Below, in pieces: positions 1 to 8,464 of a stretch of 42,698 bases of DNA (position 1 is its first letter; each line of letters begins with the position of its first letter). The stretch comes from Pseudomonadota bacterium (GTDB lineage Bacteria; Pseudomonadota; Alphaproteobacteria; Rhizobiales; JAKPQE01). A model generated the notes under the pieces. It saw only the letters and a list, made by a program, of their open reading frames with translations, had not been told where the DNA came from and made no database searches. The DNA lies in the NCBI GenBank assembly GCA_029572955.1, contig JAKPQE010000174.1:1-42698 (forward strand), in the 5' to 3' direction. The translations under genes were made by a program, and so were the position numbers.

Positions 1-83
1 CGCAACAGGTGATCGCGCGGAACAAGCTGATCGAGCGTCACCATCTCGATCGCCAGTTGTTCAGGTCCAGGTTCCTTCAGCAT
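1..83 (-). CDS. IS1182-like transposase, N-terminal fragment cut by window edge
   Basis: The ATG is at 83-81 on the minus strand and the reading frame is open to the window edge, giving 27 complete codons. The visible residues contain LVPRDHLLR, which matches the conserved N-terminal (DUF772/InsH-like) segment of IS1182 and IS5-related DDE transposases that cut and paste their own element. The catalytic domain is outside the window, so activity cannot be judged. The same 83 bases occur at 42616-42698. Confidence 0.75.
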   Translation of the reverse strand, partial: MLKEPGPEQLAIEMVTLDQLVPRDHLL

Positions 84-139
84 GACCCACTGAATCAAAA
101 ACCCCCGGCCAACACCAGGGGTTTGTCAGCAGTCTGAGG
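1..139 (-). mobile_element. IS1182-type insertion sequence, left copy, 5' end only
   Basis: These 139 bases are an exact reverse complement of 42560-42698. Identity stops abruptly at 139/140, which marks the element end to within a few bases. Reading leftward the element has about 55 bases of leader, including a G-rich stretch of short inverted character, and then a transposase start codon at 83-81. Only the beginning of the element lies in the window. Assignment to the IS1182 family is from the transposase N-terminus alone. Confidence 0.8.
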
Positions 140-156
140 GCTCCTGCGGGAGCCCT
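137..156. terminator. Stem-loop immediately beside left IS end
   Basis: AGGGCTCC (137-144) pairs with GGAGCCCT (149-156) around a TGCG loop. It abuts the point where the two IS copies stop being identical, so it is mostly target DNA and not element. No clear U-tract follows. It may be an old terminator chosen as an insertion site, and it overlaps the likely ribosome-binding region of the NYN gene. Confidence 0.4.
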
Positions 157-1025
157 TGCTATTTCTGGTGCCGGATTTGGATCGCGTTGCCGTATTTGTG
201 GATGCCGGGTACCTGTTCGCCCAGGGCAGCGTGGCGCTGACCGGTGCCAAGAAGCGGCGCGTCGATCTGACGTTGTCGCCTCAGCCGGCAATTGACGCCC
301 TCAAGCAAGTGGCGGGGCAACGGGCGCCAGACTGCAAGCTTTTGCGGATCTACTGGTATGACGGCGCCACGGGCGGCACCCGGCCGACGGTCGATCAGGC
401 TGAGCTCGCCGAACTCGATGACGTCAAGCTGCGGCTCGGTTTTATCAATAGCTCGGGGCAACAGAAGGGTGTCGACTCGCTGATCGTGACCGATCTGATC
501 GAGCTGGCACGATTGAAGTCGATCAGTGAAGCACTGCTGCTTTCAGGTGACGAAGACGTTCGCGTCGGCGTGCAAATCGCCCAAAATTACGGTGTTCGCG
601 TTCACCTGCTGGGAATTCACCCAAGTCGCGGATCGCAGTCCCATCAGTTGTTGCACGAGGCAGATACCACATCCGAATGGGTCGCTGCCGACATAGCTTC
701 CTTTCTGTCCGTCCGTGAGGCGCCTGCCGTGGCAGCTGCGGCGGGCGGAGCTTCGCCATCGTTCGCTCCGGACGCCACGACGCTGTCGCAGGAGGAGGCG
801 ACCGCAACCGTCGAAACGGAGGTCGCGGACTACGTGGCCGGGCTCTCCGATGTCGACAAGGACGGAATCAGGGTCTACTGGCAGAGCGAGCGGGGCGTTC
901 CCGCAGAGCACGACCGGGTTCTTCTCATTCGATGCGGCGCGAAAGCCGGCCGTCAGCTGACACGCGACGAGATCAAGACGATGCGAACAGCTTTTCGCAA
1001 CCTGATCGCAGAGTCAGCCGACTAG
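156..1025 (+). CDS. NYN-domain (PIN-like) nuclease family protein
   Basis: This is a NYN-domain protein of up to 289 residues. The NYN fold is a PIN-like, metal-dependent RNase fold. Visible motifs are RVAVFVDAGYLFAQGS at the start (first acidic residue), GVDSLIVTDLIELA in the middle and LLSGDEDVRVGV (acidic pair), followed by GVRVHLLG and EADTTSEW. The last 90 residues form a separate region I do not recognise. The start is uncertain: TTG 156, GTG 168 and TTG 177 are all in frame, and TTG 177 gives MDRVAVF, where relatives usually begin. The IS lies directly upstream, so the native promoter is probably lost. Base composition is lower in G+C than the neighbours, suggesting transfer. It converges with the LysR gene with a 12-base gap. 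The cellular target is unknown. Confidence 0.75.
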   Translation: MLFLVPDLDRVAVFVDAGYLFAQGSVALTGAKKRRVDLTLSPQPAIDALKQVAGQRAPDCKLLRIYWYDGATGGTRPTVDQAELAELDDVKLRLGFINSSGQQKGVDSLIVTDLIELARLKSISEALLLSGDEDVRVGVQIAQNYGVRVHLLGIHPSRGSQSHQLLHEADTTSEWVAADIASFLSVREAPAVAAAAGGASPSFAPDATTLSQEEATATVETEVADYVAGLSDVDKDGIRVYWQSERGVPAEHDRVLLIRCGAKAGRQLTRDEIKTMRTAFRNLIAESAD

Positions 1026-1037
1026 ACACCAGCTTCG

Positions 1038-1904
1038 TCACCCGAGCCGGCCGCCGATGACGTCGACGATCCAGTCGGCGACGGCGGCGACGCTCGGGGC
1101 GCGGCGGCGCTCGGGGTGGACGAGCAGCCAGACTTCGCGCGCGGCGACGATGTCGGTGCGCTCGCCGGCGGCGATCCGCGGGTCTTCGTCGATCAGGTAG
1201 TCCGGGATCATCGCCTCGGCGCCGAGGGCGATGGCGCTCTCGACGACGATGTCGAGCTGGTTGGAGCGCATGGCGACGGGTGCGTCGGGGCGGGCGGCGG
1301 CCAGCACCTGCATTTCCGGCAGGCGGGCGAGTTCCTCGTCATAGGTGACGATCGGCACCGGCGCGCCGGCGCGGCGCTCGCCGGTCGCGGGCAGGCGCAC
1401 GAGCGTCAGGCGCAGGCCGCCGATGCGCCGGGCGATGGCGATGTCCTCGGCCGGCCGGGCGAGGCGGATGGCGATGTCGGCTTCGCGCCGCTCGAAGCTG
1501 GCACTGCGATTGTCGGCGAGGAGGTCGACGGCGACGCGGGGATGACGCCGGCGCAGCTCGCCGAGGGCCGGGGCGAGCAGGCGCGACAGGATCAACGGCA
1601 GGCTCGTTACCCGCACCCGGCCTTCCAACTCGGCCCGGCCGCGGGCGAGGTGGCTGCGCGTCTCCGCGGCCAGCTCGGCCATCGCCCGCAGGTTGGGCAG
1701 GCTGCGCTCGAGCAGGGGCGTGGCGACGAGGCGGCCGTCGATGCGATCGAACAAGGTGCCGCCGAGGCGCTTCTCGGCGCGGCCGAGCCGGCGCGAGGCG
1801 GTGGTCTGGTCGACGCCGAGGGCGCGGGCCGCGGCCGACAGGGTGCCGGCCGCGGCGATGCGCTCGACGAGTTCGAAATCGGCCCAGTCGAGGTCTGCGC
1901 TCAT
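1038..1904 (-). CDS. LysR-family transcriptional regulator
   Basis: 288 residues, a normal LysR length. The N-terminal winged helix-turn-helix is clear: DFELVERIAAAGTLSAAARALGVDQTTASRRLGRAEKRLGG, roughly residues 10-50, continuing with LFDRIDGRLVATP. The remainder is the periplasmic-binding-protein-like effector domain. It is divergent from the isochorismatase-family hydrolase at 1997, with 92 bases between the start codons. That gap contains a direct repeat AATATCGC at 1920-1927 and 1957-1964, plausible half sites. LysR proteins usually control the divergent gene, so this hydrolase is the likely target (inference). The effector is unknown. Confidence 0.9.
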   Translation of the reverse strand: MSADLDWADFELVERIAAAGTLSAAARALGVDQTTASRRLGRAEKRLGGTLFDRIDGRLVATPLLERSLPNLRAMAELAAETRSHLARGRAELEGRVRVTSLPLILSRLLAPALGELRRRHPRVAVDLLADNRSASFERREADIAIRLARPAEDIAIARRIGGLRLTLVRLPATGERRAGAPVPIVTYDEELARLPEMQVLAAARPDAPVAMRSNQLDIVVESAIALGAEAMIPDYLIDEDPRIAAGERTDIVAAREVWLLVHPERRRAPSVAAVADWIVDVIGGRLG

Positions 1905-1919
1905 GCAGCTTTACCTCCG

Positions 1920-1964
1920 AATATCGCTGCTGTCCCTGCATCGGATCATAGCGTGAAATATCGC
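1920..1964. promoter_or_regulatory. Possible LysR operator region between divergent genes
   Basis: AATATCGC occurs at 1920-1927 and again at 1957-1964 in the 92-base gap between the LysR gene and the cysteine hydrolase. The second copy runs into the palindrome TCGCGA. The spacing and position suit LysR binding, but no measured site is known. Confidence 0.3.
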
Positions 1965-1996
1965 GATCAGCGTCCACAAGAGCGGAACGACACGCC

Positions 1997-2620
1997 ATGA
2001 CCGAGCCCAAGACCCTGTTCCAGCTTGCCGGCTTCGAGCCGCGACCGGCCGGCCTCGACGCCGCCGTGCTGGTGTTCATCGACTACCAGAACGAATATCT
2101 CGAGGGGCCGCTGCGGCTCTCCGGCGTCGACGCGGCGGTCGAAAGCGCCGGTCGGCTGCTCGATGCGGCGCGCGCCGCCGGCACGCGGATCATCCATGTC
2201 GCCCACAAGGGCGGCGCCGGCGGACCGTTCGACCGGTCGGCGCCGCGCGGATCCTTCATCGCGCGCCTCGATCCGATCGTCGGCGAGGCGGTGGTCGAGA
2301 AGCCGCGGCCGAACGCCTTTTCCGAGACCGAGCTCGCGACACTCGTCGGCGGGCGCGGGGCGCGGGTGATCGTCGCCGGCTTCATGACGCATATGTGCCT
2401 CGCCTCGACGGTCAGGGCGGCGCTCGATCTCGGGCTGACGGTGACGGTCGCGGCGGATGCCTGCGCGACCCGCGACCTGCCGGTGCCGGGCGGCGGCATC
2501 GTCGCGGCGGCAGATCTCCATGCGGCGGAACTCGCGGCGCTCGGCGACCGCTTCGCGGCGGTGGCGCCGGTGGCGGCGATCCTCGCAGCCTCGCAGGAGG
2601 CGGCGCCGGTGGCCGGCTGA
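1997..2620 (+). CDS. Isochorismatase-family cysteine hydrolase
   Basis: 207 residues with the cysteine-hydrolase fold of isochorismatase and nicotinamidase relatives. The catalytic triad can be placed at D29 (VFIDYQNEY), K102 (EKPRPNAF) and C134 (GFMTHMCLAST). The segment before C134 includes the non-proline cis-peptide type AGFMTHM motif of the family. These cytoplasmic enzymes cleave C-N or C-O bonds in small amides or enol ethers, and the substrate cannot be read from sequence. It is single and divergent from the LysR regulator, which probably controls it. It converges on flbD. Confidence 0.88.
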   Translation: MTEPKTLFQLAGFEPRPAGLDAAVLVFIDYQNEYLEGPLRLSGVDAAVESAGRLLDAARAAGTRIIHVAHKGGAGGPFDRSAPRGSFIARLDPIVGEAVVEKPRPNAFSETELATLVGGRGARVIVAGFMTHMCLASTVRAALDLGLTVTVAADACATRDLPVPGGGIVAAADLHAAELAALGDRFAAVAPVAAILAASQEAAPVAG

Positions 2621-2699
2621 GGCGCGGCGCGCGACGACGATCGGGACCGGGGAGGTCCGGCGGGAGCCGGGACCGGCCGGCCCGGCGCGTCCGGCAGGG

Positions 2700-4070
<1,371 letters not shown>

Positions 4071-4147
4071 CTGTCTTTTCCTCGAATTCTCCGCCGCGGC
4101 GCGGCGCGGGAGCGACCCTTCGGCGGGCCGCCCGGGCTATCGGTCGA

Positions 4148-4495
4148 TCAGCGTTCGGCCTTGATGATTTCCGTCATGGTCACGCCGAGCTTGTCTTCGA
4201 CGAGCACGACTTCGCCGCGCGCGACGAGCCGGTCGTTCACATAGATGTCGATGGCCTCGCCGACCTTGCGGTCGAGCTCGACCACGGAGCCGGTGCCGAG
4301 CTTCAACAGGTCGCTGACCTGCATGCGGGCGCGGCCGAGAATGGCGGCGATCTTGACCGGAACGTCGAAGACGGCCTCGAGATCGGCGGCCGAATGGGTG
4401 AGGTTCGGGTCCTCGTCGCCGCTCGGATGGCGGGGCGCCGCAGTGTGCTGGTCGAGCGGGATCTCGGCGCCGGGCATGGCGGTTTCGTCGCTCAT
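4148..4495 (-). CDS. fliN: Flagellar motor switch protein FliN
   Basis: 115 residues. The C-terminal 75 form the SpoA/FliN surface-presentation fold (VPVKIAAILGRARMQVSDLLKLGTGSVVELD, then GEAIDIYVNDRLVARGEVVLVEDKLGVTMTEII). The first 40 residues are an acidic, poorly conserved extension. FliN forms the base of the flagellar C-ring and takes part in rotor switching and export docking. The ATG at 4495 is chosen because it overlaps the flbE stop (ATGA, 4492-4495), the usual translational coupling in this operon. A longer in-frame extension upstream is shadow sequence of flbE. Confidence 0.92.
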   Translation of the reverse strand: MSDETAMPGAEIPLDQHTAAPRHPSGDEDPNLTHSAADLEAVFDVPVKIAAILGRARMQVSDLLKLGTGSVVELDRKVGEAIDIYVNDRLVARGEVVLVEDKLGVTMTEIIKAER

Positions 4496-4956
4496 CGATC
4501 GTCTCCTTGACGGCGGGCGGTCCGGCCGTTCGCGGTGGGTGCCTGGGCGGTATCGCTCGGCCGGCCGGCGGCGCGGGCCGCCAGATAGCGCTCGAGCGCC
4601 GCGGAAATGGTCGCCTCGACCTCGGCGGTGTCGCGCACGATGCCGCCGTCGGCCCATTCGATGCGGCAGTCGCCGACGGCGAAGTCGGGCTCGCCGAGGA
4701 TGACGAGGCGGCCCTCGAAACCCTTTTCGTAGGCGAGCCGGTCGACATGGGCGCGCAGCGCCTCGACATGGGCGTCGTTGAGGCGGATGACGAGATGCGG
4801 CGTGTGGCGCAGCGGGCCGAGGCATTCGGCAACGAGCGCCTCGATCTCGGCGAGCGGCTCGTGCGCGACGAGGTCGATCGTCGGCAGTTCTTCGTCCGGC
4901 TCGCTGTCGCGGGCCGCGAAGTCGACGTCGAAGAGATATCGTGCCGGTGCCGCCAT
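4492..4956 (-). CDS. flbE: FlbE/FliH-like flagellar export regulator, unusually short
   Basis: 154 residues. The N-terminus (RYLFDVDFA) and C-terminal domain (EPLAEIEALVAECL, HLVIRLND, FEGRLVILGEPDFAVGDCRIEWADGGIV) match the alphaproteobacterial FlbE/FliH family, which binds the export ATPase FliI and links it to the C-ring. From memory, family members are near 200 residues or more and have a long charged helical segment between these blocks. Here the join is about 20 residues, so most of that coiled-coil region appears absent. The frame is intact and its stop overlaps the fliN start, so this is an in-frame loss or natural short form, not an obvious frameshift. Position in the operon supports the identity. 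Confidence 0.82.
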   Translation of the reverse strand: MAAPARYLFDVDFAARDSEPDEELPTIDLVAHEPLAEIEALVAECLGPLRHTPHLVIRLNDAHVEALRAHVDRLAYEKGFEGRLVILGEPDFAVGDCRIEWADGGIVRDTAEVEATISAALERYLAARAAGRPSDTAQAPTANGRTARRQGDDR

Positions 4957-4996
4957 GTCGTCTTTCCCGATCCCTGTCCGCCGCCCGAGGCGCCGG

Positions 4997-6064
4997 TCAG
5001 TAGATGAGTTCGTCCTCGCCCTTGTTCTTGCTGATCATGATCTCGCCGCGCGCGGCGAGGTCCTTGGCCAGATTGACCATGGCCGACTGCGAATCGTCGA
5101 CGTCGCGCAGGCGGATCGGGCCCATCGCCTCCATGTCCTCGCGCAGGAGCTTGGCCGCGCGCTGCGACATGTTGGAGAAGAAGAAGTCGCGCAGCGGCTC
5201 GGTCGCGCCCTTGAGCGAGATGGCGAGCGCATCCTTCTCGACGTGGCGCAACAGCGTCTGGGCGCTGGCGGCGTCGAGCCGGGCGAGATCCTCGAAGGTG
5301 AACATCAGCGACTTGATGCGGTCGGCCGATTCGCGGTTCTCCTCCTCGAGGGCGGTGAGGAAGCGCGCCTCGGTCTGACGGTCGAAGCTGTTGAAGATGT
5401 CGGCCATCATCTCGTGCGAGTCGCGGCGCTGGGTGTGCGAGAGGTTCGACATGAACTCGACGCGCAGCGTCTGCTCGACCTTTTCGAGGATATCCTTCTG
5501 CACCGCCTCCATGCGCAGCATGCGGTTGATCACCTCGAGCGCGAAGTCGTCCGGCAGGATGCCGAGGACGCGGGCGGCGTGATCGGGCCGGATCTTGGAG
5601 AGCACCAGCGCCACGGTCTGCGGGTATTCGTTCTTCAGGTAGTTGGCGAGAATCTGCTCCTGAACGTTGGACAGCTTCTCCCACATGTTGCGCCCGGCGG
5701 GACCGCGGATCTCCTCCATGATCACCGCCACCCGGTCGGGCGGCAGGAACGACATCAGGAGGCGTTCGGTGGTGTCGAAGCCGCCGGCGACGGGACCGGC
5801 CGCCGACAGCTTGGTGACGAAATCGATGAGCACGTCCTCGGCCATCTGCGGGCTGACCGGGCCGAGCTTGGAGATGGCGATCGAAACCTCGCGCACTTCC
5901 ATCTCGTCGAGGGTCTCCCAGATCGGCGCGCCGTGCTTCTCGCCGAGGGTGAGGAGCAGCAGGGCGACGCGTTCGACCCCGCTCAGCGTGCGGTTGGGGT
6001 CGTGACTGCCCGTGGCCGGCCGGCCGTGGCCGTGAGCGATTGCGAGGGCGTGGGCGCTATCCAT
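4997..6064 (-). CDS. fliG: Flagellar motor switch protein FliG
   Basis: 355 residues with three FliG segments. The N-terminal part ([16 protein letters not shown] onward) sits on FliF. The middle part carries [26 protein letters not shown]. The C-terminal part ([33 protein letters not shown]) has the charged helix that engages the stator and generates torque. The first 25 residues are His/Gly-rich and variable. It follows fliF after 13 bases and precedes flbE by 40 bases, in the standard order. The tail [10 protein letters not shown] is typical of alphaproteobacterial FliG. Nothing appears missing. Confidence 0.95.
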   Translation of the reverse strand: MDSAHALAIAHGHGRPATGSHDPNRTLSGVERVALLLLTLGEKHGAPIWETLDEMEVREVSIAISKLGPVSPQMAEDVLIDFVTKLSAAGPVAGGFDTTERLLMSFLPPDRVAVIMEEIRGPAGRNMWEKLSNVQEQILANYLKNEYPQTVALVLSKIRPDHAARVLGILPDDFALEVINRMLRMEAVQKDILEKVEQTLRVEFMSNLSHTQRRDSHEMMADIFNSFDRQTEARFLTALEEENRESADRIKSLMFTFEDLARLDAASAQTLLRHVEKDALAISLKGATEPLRDFFFSNMSQRAAKLLREDMEAMGPIRLRDVDDSQSAMVNLAKDLAARGEIMISKNKGEDELIY

Positions 6065-6077
6065 GGCTCATCCCTCC

Positions 6078-7706
6078 TCAGGCCGCGTCCTGCATCCAGT
6101 TGCGGATGATGTTGGTGGCCTCGGCCGGGTTGGCGCGGACGAGATCGCCGACCTTCTGGATCGAGGCGGCCTGGGCCTCGCCGAGCAGCTGGGCGCTGTC
6201 GATCATCTGCCCGGTGCGGTCGTCGACCGGGGCCGGCAGCTGGCCGGCGACGCCGTCGGCGGCGATCGCGGGCCTGCCCTCGCCCTCGGCGTCGCCTTCC
6301 TCGGCGCCCTCGACCTTGACCGGGGCGAGGATGCCGCGAACCAGCGGACGGACGACGAAGAAGAGGACGATCAGCGTCAGGAGGGCGATGACCACGAGTT
6401 CGGCGATGTAGAAATAGTCGTCCTTGGTCAGGTCGAGGAAGCCGCCGGCGCCGGCCTCGAGCGGCTCGGTGGCCGGACCCTCGGCGAAGGGCAGGTTGAC
6501 GACTTCGACGAGGTCGCCGCGACCCTGGTCGAAGCCGACGGCGGAGCGCACCAGCGCGGCGATCTGGTCGAGCTGCTCCTGCGGGCGCGGGGCGTAGGCG
6601 AGTTCGCCGTTGGCGTCCCTGGTGTAGACGCCGTCGACGAGCACGGCCACCGACAGGCGCTTGATCGAACCGGCCTCGATCACCTCGGTCTTGGTGGTGC
6701 GCGAGATCTCGTAGTTGATGGTCTCGTCGTCGACCTTGTTGCTTTCCTGGGCAAGGCCCGAGCCGGCATCCGGGGTGGCGCCGGGCAGCTCGTTGCCGAC
6801 GCTGACGCCGCCGTCCGGGCTCGGCAGGCTCGAGGCCGAGGCTTCCGAACGGGTCTGCTGCGAGCGCACGACCTGGCCGTTCGGGTCGTAATTGTCGGAG
6901 GTCTCGGTGATGCGATTGAAGTCGAGTTCGGCGGCGATCTGCACGCGGGCGCGGCCGGGGCCGACGACGCGGTTGACGATGTCCTCGACCTCGTCGCGCA
7001 GGCGCCGCTCGATGCCGACGCGGCGCTCCAGCATGGTGTCGGCGACGATGCCGACCTCGTCGTCCTCACCGGAGGCGAGCAGGCGGCCGGTCTCGTCGAC
7101 GATCGACACGCGGGACGGCTTCAGCCCCTCGACGGCGGAGGCGACGAGATGCTGGATGGCGCGGATCTGGGCCGGCTCGAGCGAGCCGCGGACCTTCAGG
7201 GCGATCGAGGCGCTCGGCTGCTCCTTTTCGCGGCGGAACAGCTCGCGCTCGGGCAGGACGAGATGGACGCGGGCCGAGACGACGCGGTCGATGGTGCGGA
7301 TCGAGCGGGCGAGCTCGCCCTCGAGGGCGCGCAGGTGGTTGAGGTTCTGCACGAAGCTGGTGGTGCCGAGGCTGTCGCCCTTGTCGAACAGCTCGTAGCC
7401 GATGCTGCCGCCGGTCGGCAGGCCGTCCTCGGCCAGGCGCATGCGGATCTTCAGGATCTCGTCGCGCGGCACGAGAATGGTGGCGCCGTCGTTGCGGATG
7501 GTGTGGGTGACGGCCAGCGATTCGAGCTGGCTGATGATCGCCGAGGAATCCTCGAAGGAGAGGTCGGTATAGAGAGGCGCCATCTGCGGCTGGCTGACCC
7601 GCATGATGACGAAGGCGAAAAAGCCGATGAGGATCGCTGCGACCGCGCCCATGGCGGCCAGCCTCGAAGGGCCCAGCTTCTGCAACAGTTCGGTGATGCC
7701 GCTCAC
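6078..7706 (-). CDS. fliF: Flagellar MS-ring protein FliF
   Basis: 542 residues, within the family range. An N-terminal membrane helix (about 18-40) is followed by the YscJ/FliF ring-building domain (SQPQMAPLYTDLSFEDSSAIISQL). A variable, Ser/Asp-rich periplasmic stretch follows, then a second membrane helix (about 430-455, IAELVVIALLTLIVLFFVVRP). The cytoplasmic tail RANPAEATNIIRNWMQDAA is the FliG-binding end. FliF forms the MS ring, the first step of basal-body assembly. The start is GTG at 7706, with a weak ribosome-binding site. It heads the operon, and a CtrA box lies about 90 bases upstream, as expected for an early class II flagellar operon. Confidence 0.95.
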   Translation of the reverse strand: MSGITELLQKLGPSRLAAMGAVAAILIGFFAFVIMRVSQPQMAPLYTDLSFEDSSAIISQLESLAVTHTIRNDGATILVPRDEILKIRMRLAEDGLPTGGSIGYELFDKGDSLGTTSFVQNLNHLRALEGELARSIRTIDRVVSARVHLVLPERELFRREKEQPSASIALKVRGSLEPAQIRAIQHLVASAVEGLKPSRVSIVDETGRLLASGEDDEVGIVADTMLERRVGIERRLRDEVEDIVNRVVGPGRARVQIAAELDFNRITETSDNYDPNGQVVRSQQTRSEASASSLPSPDGGVSVGNELPGATPDAGSGLAQESNKVDDETINYEISRTTKTEVIEAGSIKRLSVAVLVDGVYTRDANGELAYAPRPQEQLDQIAALVRSAVGFDQGRGDLVEVVNLPFAEGPATEPLEAGAGGFLDLTKDDYFYIAELVVIALLTLIVLFFVVRPLVRGILAPVKVEGAEEGDAEGEGRPAIAADGVAGQLPAPVDDRTGQMIDSAQLLGEAQAASIQKVGDLVRANPAEATNIIRNWMQDAA

Positions 7707-7795
7707 TGACCGTACCGTTTCTCACTGTCCGACACGAAACCGAGGGCCGGCACCGCCGGTGCCCTCGACCACTGGGAAAGAATTTCCGGGTCGAG

Positions 7796-7814
7796 GGTAA
7801 ATAGTTTGTTAACC
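7796..7814 (-). promoter_or_regulatory. CtrA box upstream of fliF
   Basis: Read on the minus strand the site is GGTTAACAAACTATTTACC, which fits TTAA-N7-TTAAC with one mismatch (TTTAC in the second half). It lies about 90 bases before the fliF start codon. CtrA activates the early flagellar fliF operon in Caulobacter, so position and direction fit. An imperfect stem-loop (7741-7766) lies between the box and the gene. Confidence 0.6.
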
Positions 7815-7889
7815 GGAGCCCCGTTCGTCGCCCTTACTCGTGCAATCTGCGAGGCGAGGCACGCAATTCCGCCGCTTTCCGGCCCCTTG

Positions 7890-7914
7890 CCACCCGGCAA
7901 ATTTTGCCGGGTGG
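7890..7914. promoter_or_regulatory. Perfect palindrome upstream of fliF, possible FlbD-type site or terminator
   Basis: CCACCCGGCAA pairs with TTGCCGGGTGG around ATT, giving an 11-base perfect stem. It lies about 75 bases upstream of the fliF CtrA box and 170 bases beyond the end of the TRAP operon. No T-run follows on either strand, so a terminator is possible but unproven. The core CCCGGCAA...TTGCCGGG resembles, as I recall them, the FlbD-binding ftr elements of Caulobacter. That link is inference. Confidence 0.4.
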
Positions 7915-8086
7915 TCGTGGTCAAGGAGCGTGCACGGGGCCGGTCCAAAAACCCGTGGTAGGGCGCGGACCGAAAAACACGTGCAAAGAGGGATGTTGGG
8001 CGCCGCGAATCGCCGGCAAGGCGGGGTCGGCGGCGATCTCGTGCGACGGTTTGGAAACCGTTACCGCGGCGGTCGGGCGATCGGCG

Positions 8087-8464
8087 TCACGGGCAGGGGC
8101 TGACGACCAGCGGCGGGGCATCGGGCCCGTCCGGCCCGGCGATCGCGGCAAGGTCGCGGCAGTCGCCGCCGGCGGCGTCGCAGAGGCGCCAGTCGGCGGT
8201 GGCGCCGGAGCGGGCGAGGCGCAGCTCGGGTACCGGCGGCAGCTGCGGCGTCCAGACCCACCAGCCGTCCTCGAGGCGGGCGCCCGCGCCGGGGTCCATG
8301 CCGGCGCCGGAACCCTTCACCCGGGCCTCGAGGAGCCTGAGCGACCCGTCCTCGATGCGCCAGTGTTCGCGCCACTCGGTCTTTTCCACCGAATGGGTCC
8401 AGGCCAGCGTGAAATCGCCGAAGGCAAGGCTCGTGACGAGCGCTCCCGCGGCGAGGCAGAGCAT
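8087..8464 (-). CDS. DUF1850 protein of TAXI-TRAP operon
   Basis: 125 residues, the usual size for DUF1850 proteins encoded beside TAXI-type TRAP permeases. The N-terminus is hydrophobic (MLCLAAGALVTSLAFG), consistent with export or a membrane anchor. It is followed by the family pattern WTHSVEKTEWREHWRIEDGSL and a tryptophan-rich block (DGWWVWTP). Two cysteine-containing segments lie near the end (LCDAAGGDCRD). The ATG at 8464 shares its first base with the last base of the permease stop codon, and a GTG one codon earlier is an alternative. The molecular role of DUF1850 is not established. Synteny suggests an accessory of this transporter. Confidence 0.85.
   Translation of the reverse strand: MLCLAAGALVTSLAFGDFTLAWTHSVEKTEWREHWRIEDGSLRLLEARVKGSGAGMDPGAGARLEDGWWVWTPQLPPVPELRLARSGATADWRLCDAAGGDCRDLAAIAGPDGPDAPPLVVSPCP

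Larger units (their letters stand above)
7707..8086. other. Gene-free stretch between fliF and TRAP operon
   Basis: 380 bases with no supported gene. It holds the imperfect stem-loop (7741-7766), the CtrA box (7796-7814), the 11-base palindrome (7890-7914) and a short inverted repeat ACGGTT/AACCGT near 8045-8060. ORFs predicted across it have no recognisable protein character. Confidence 0.6.
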
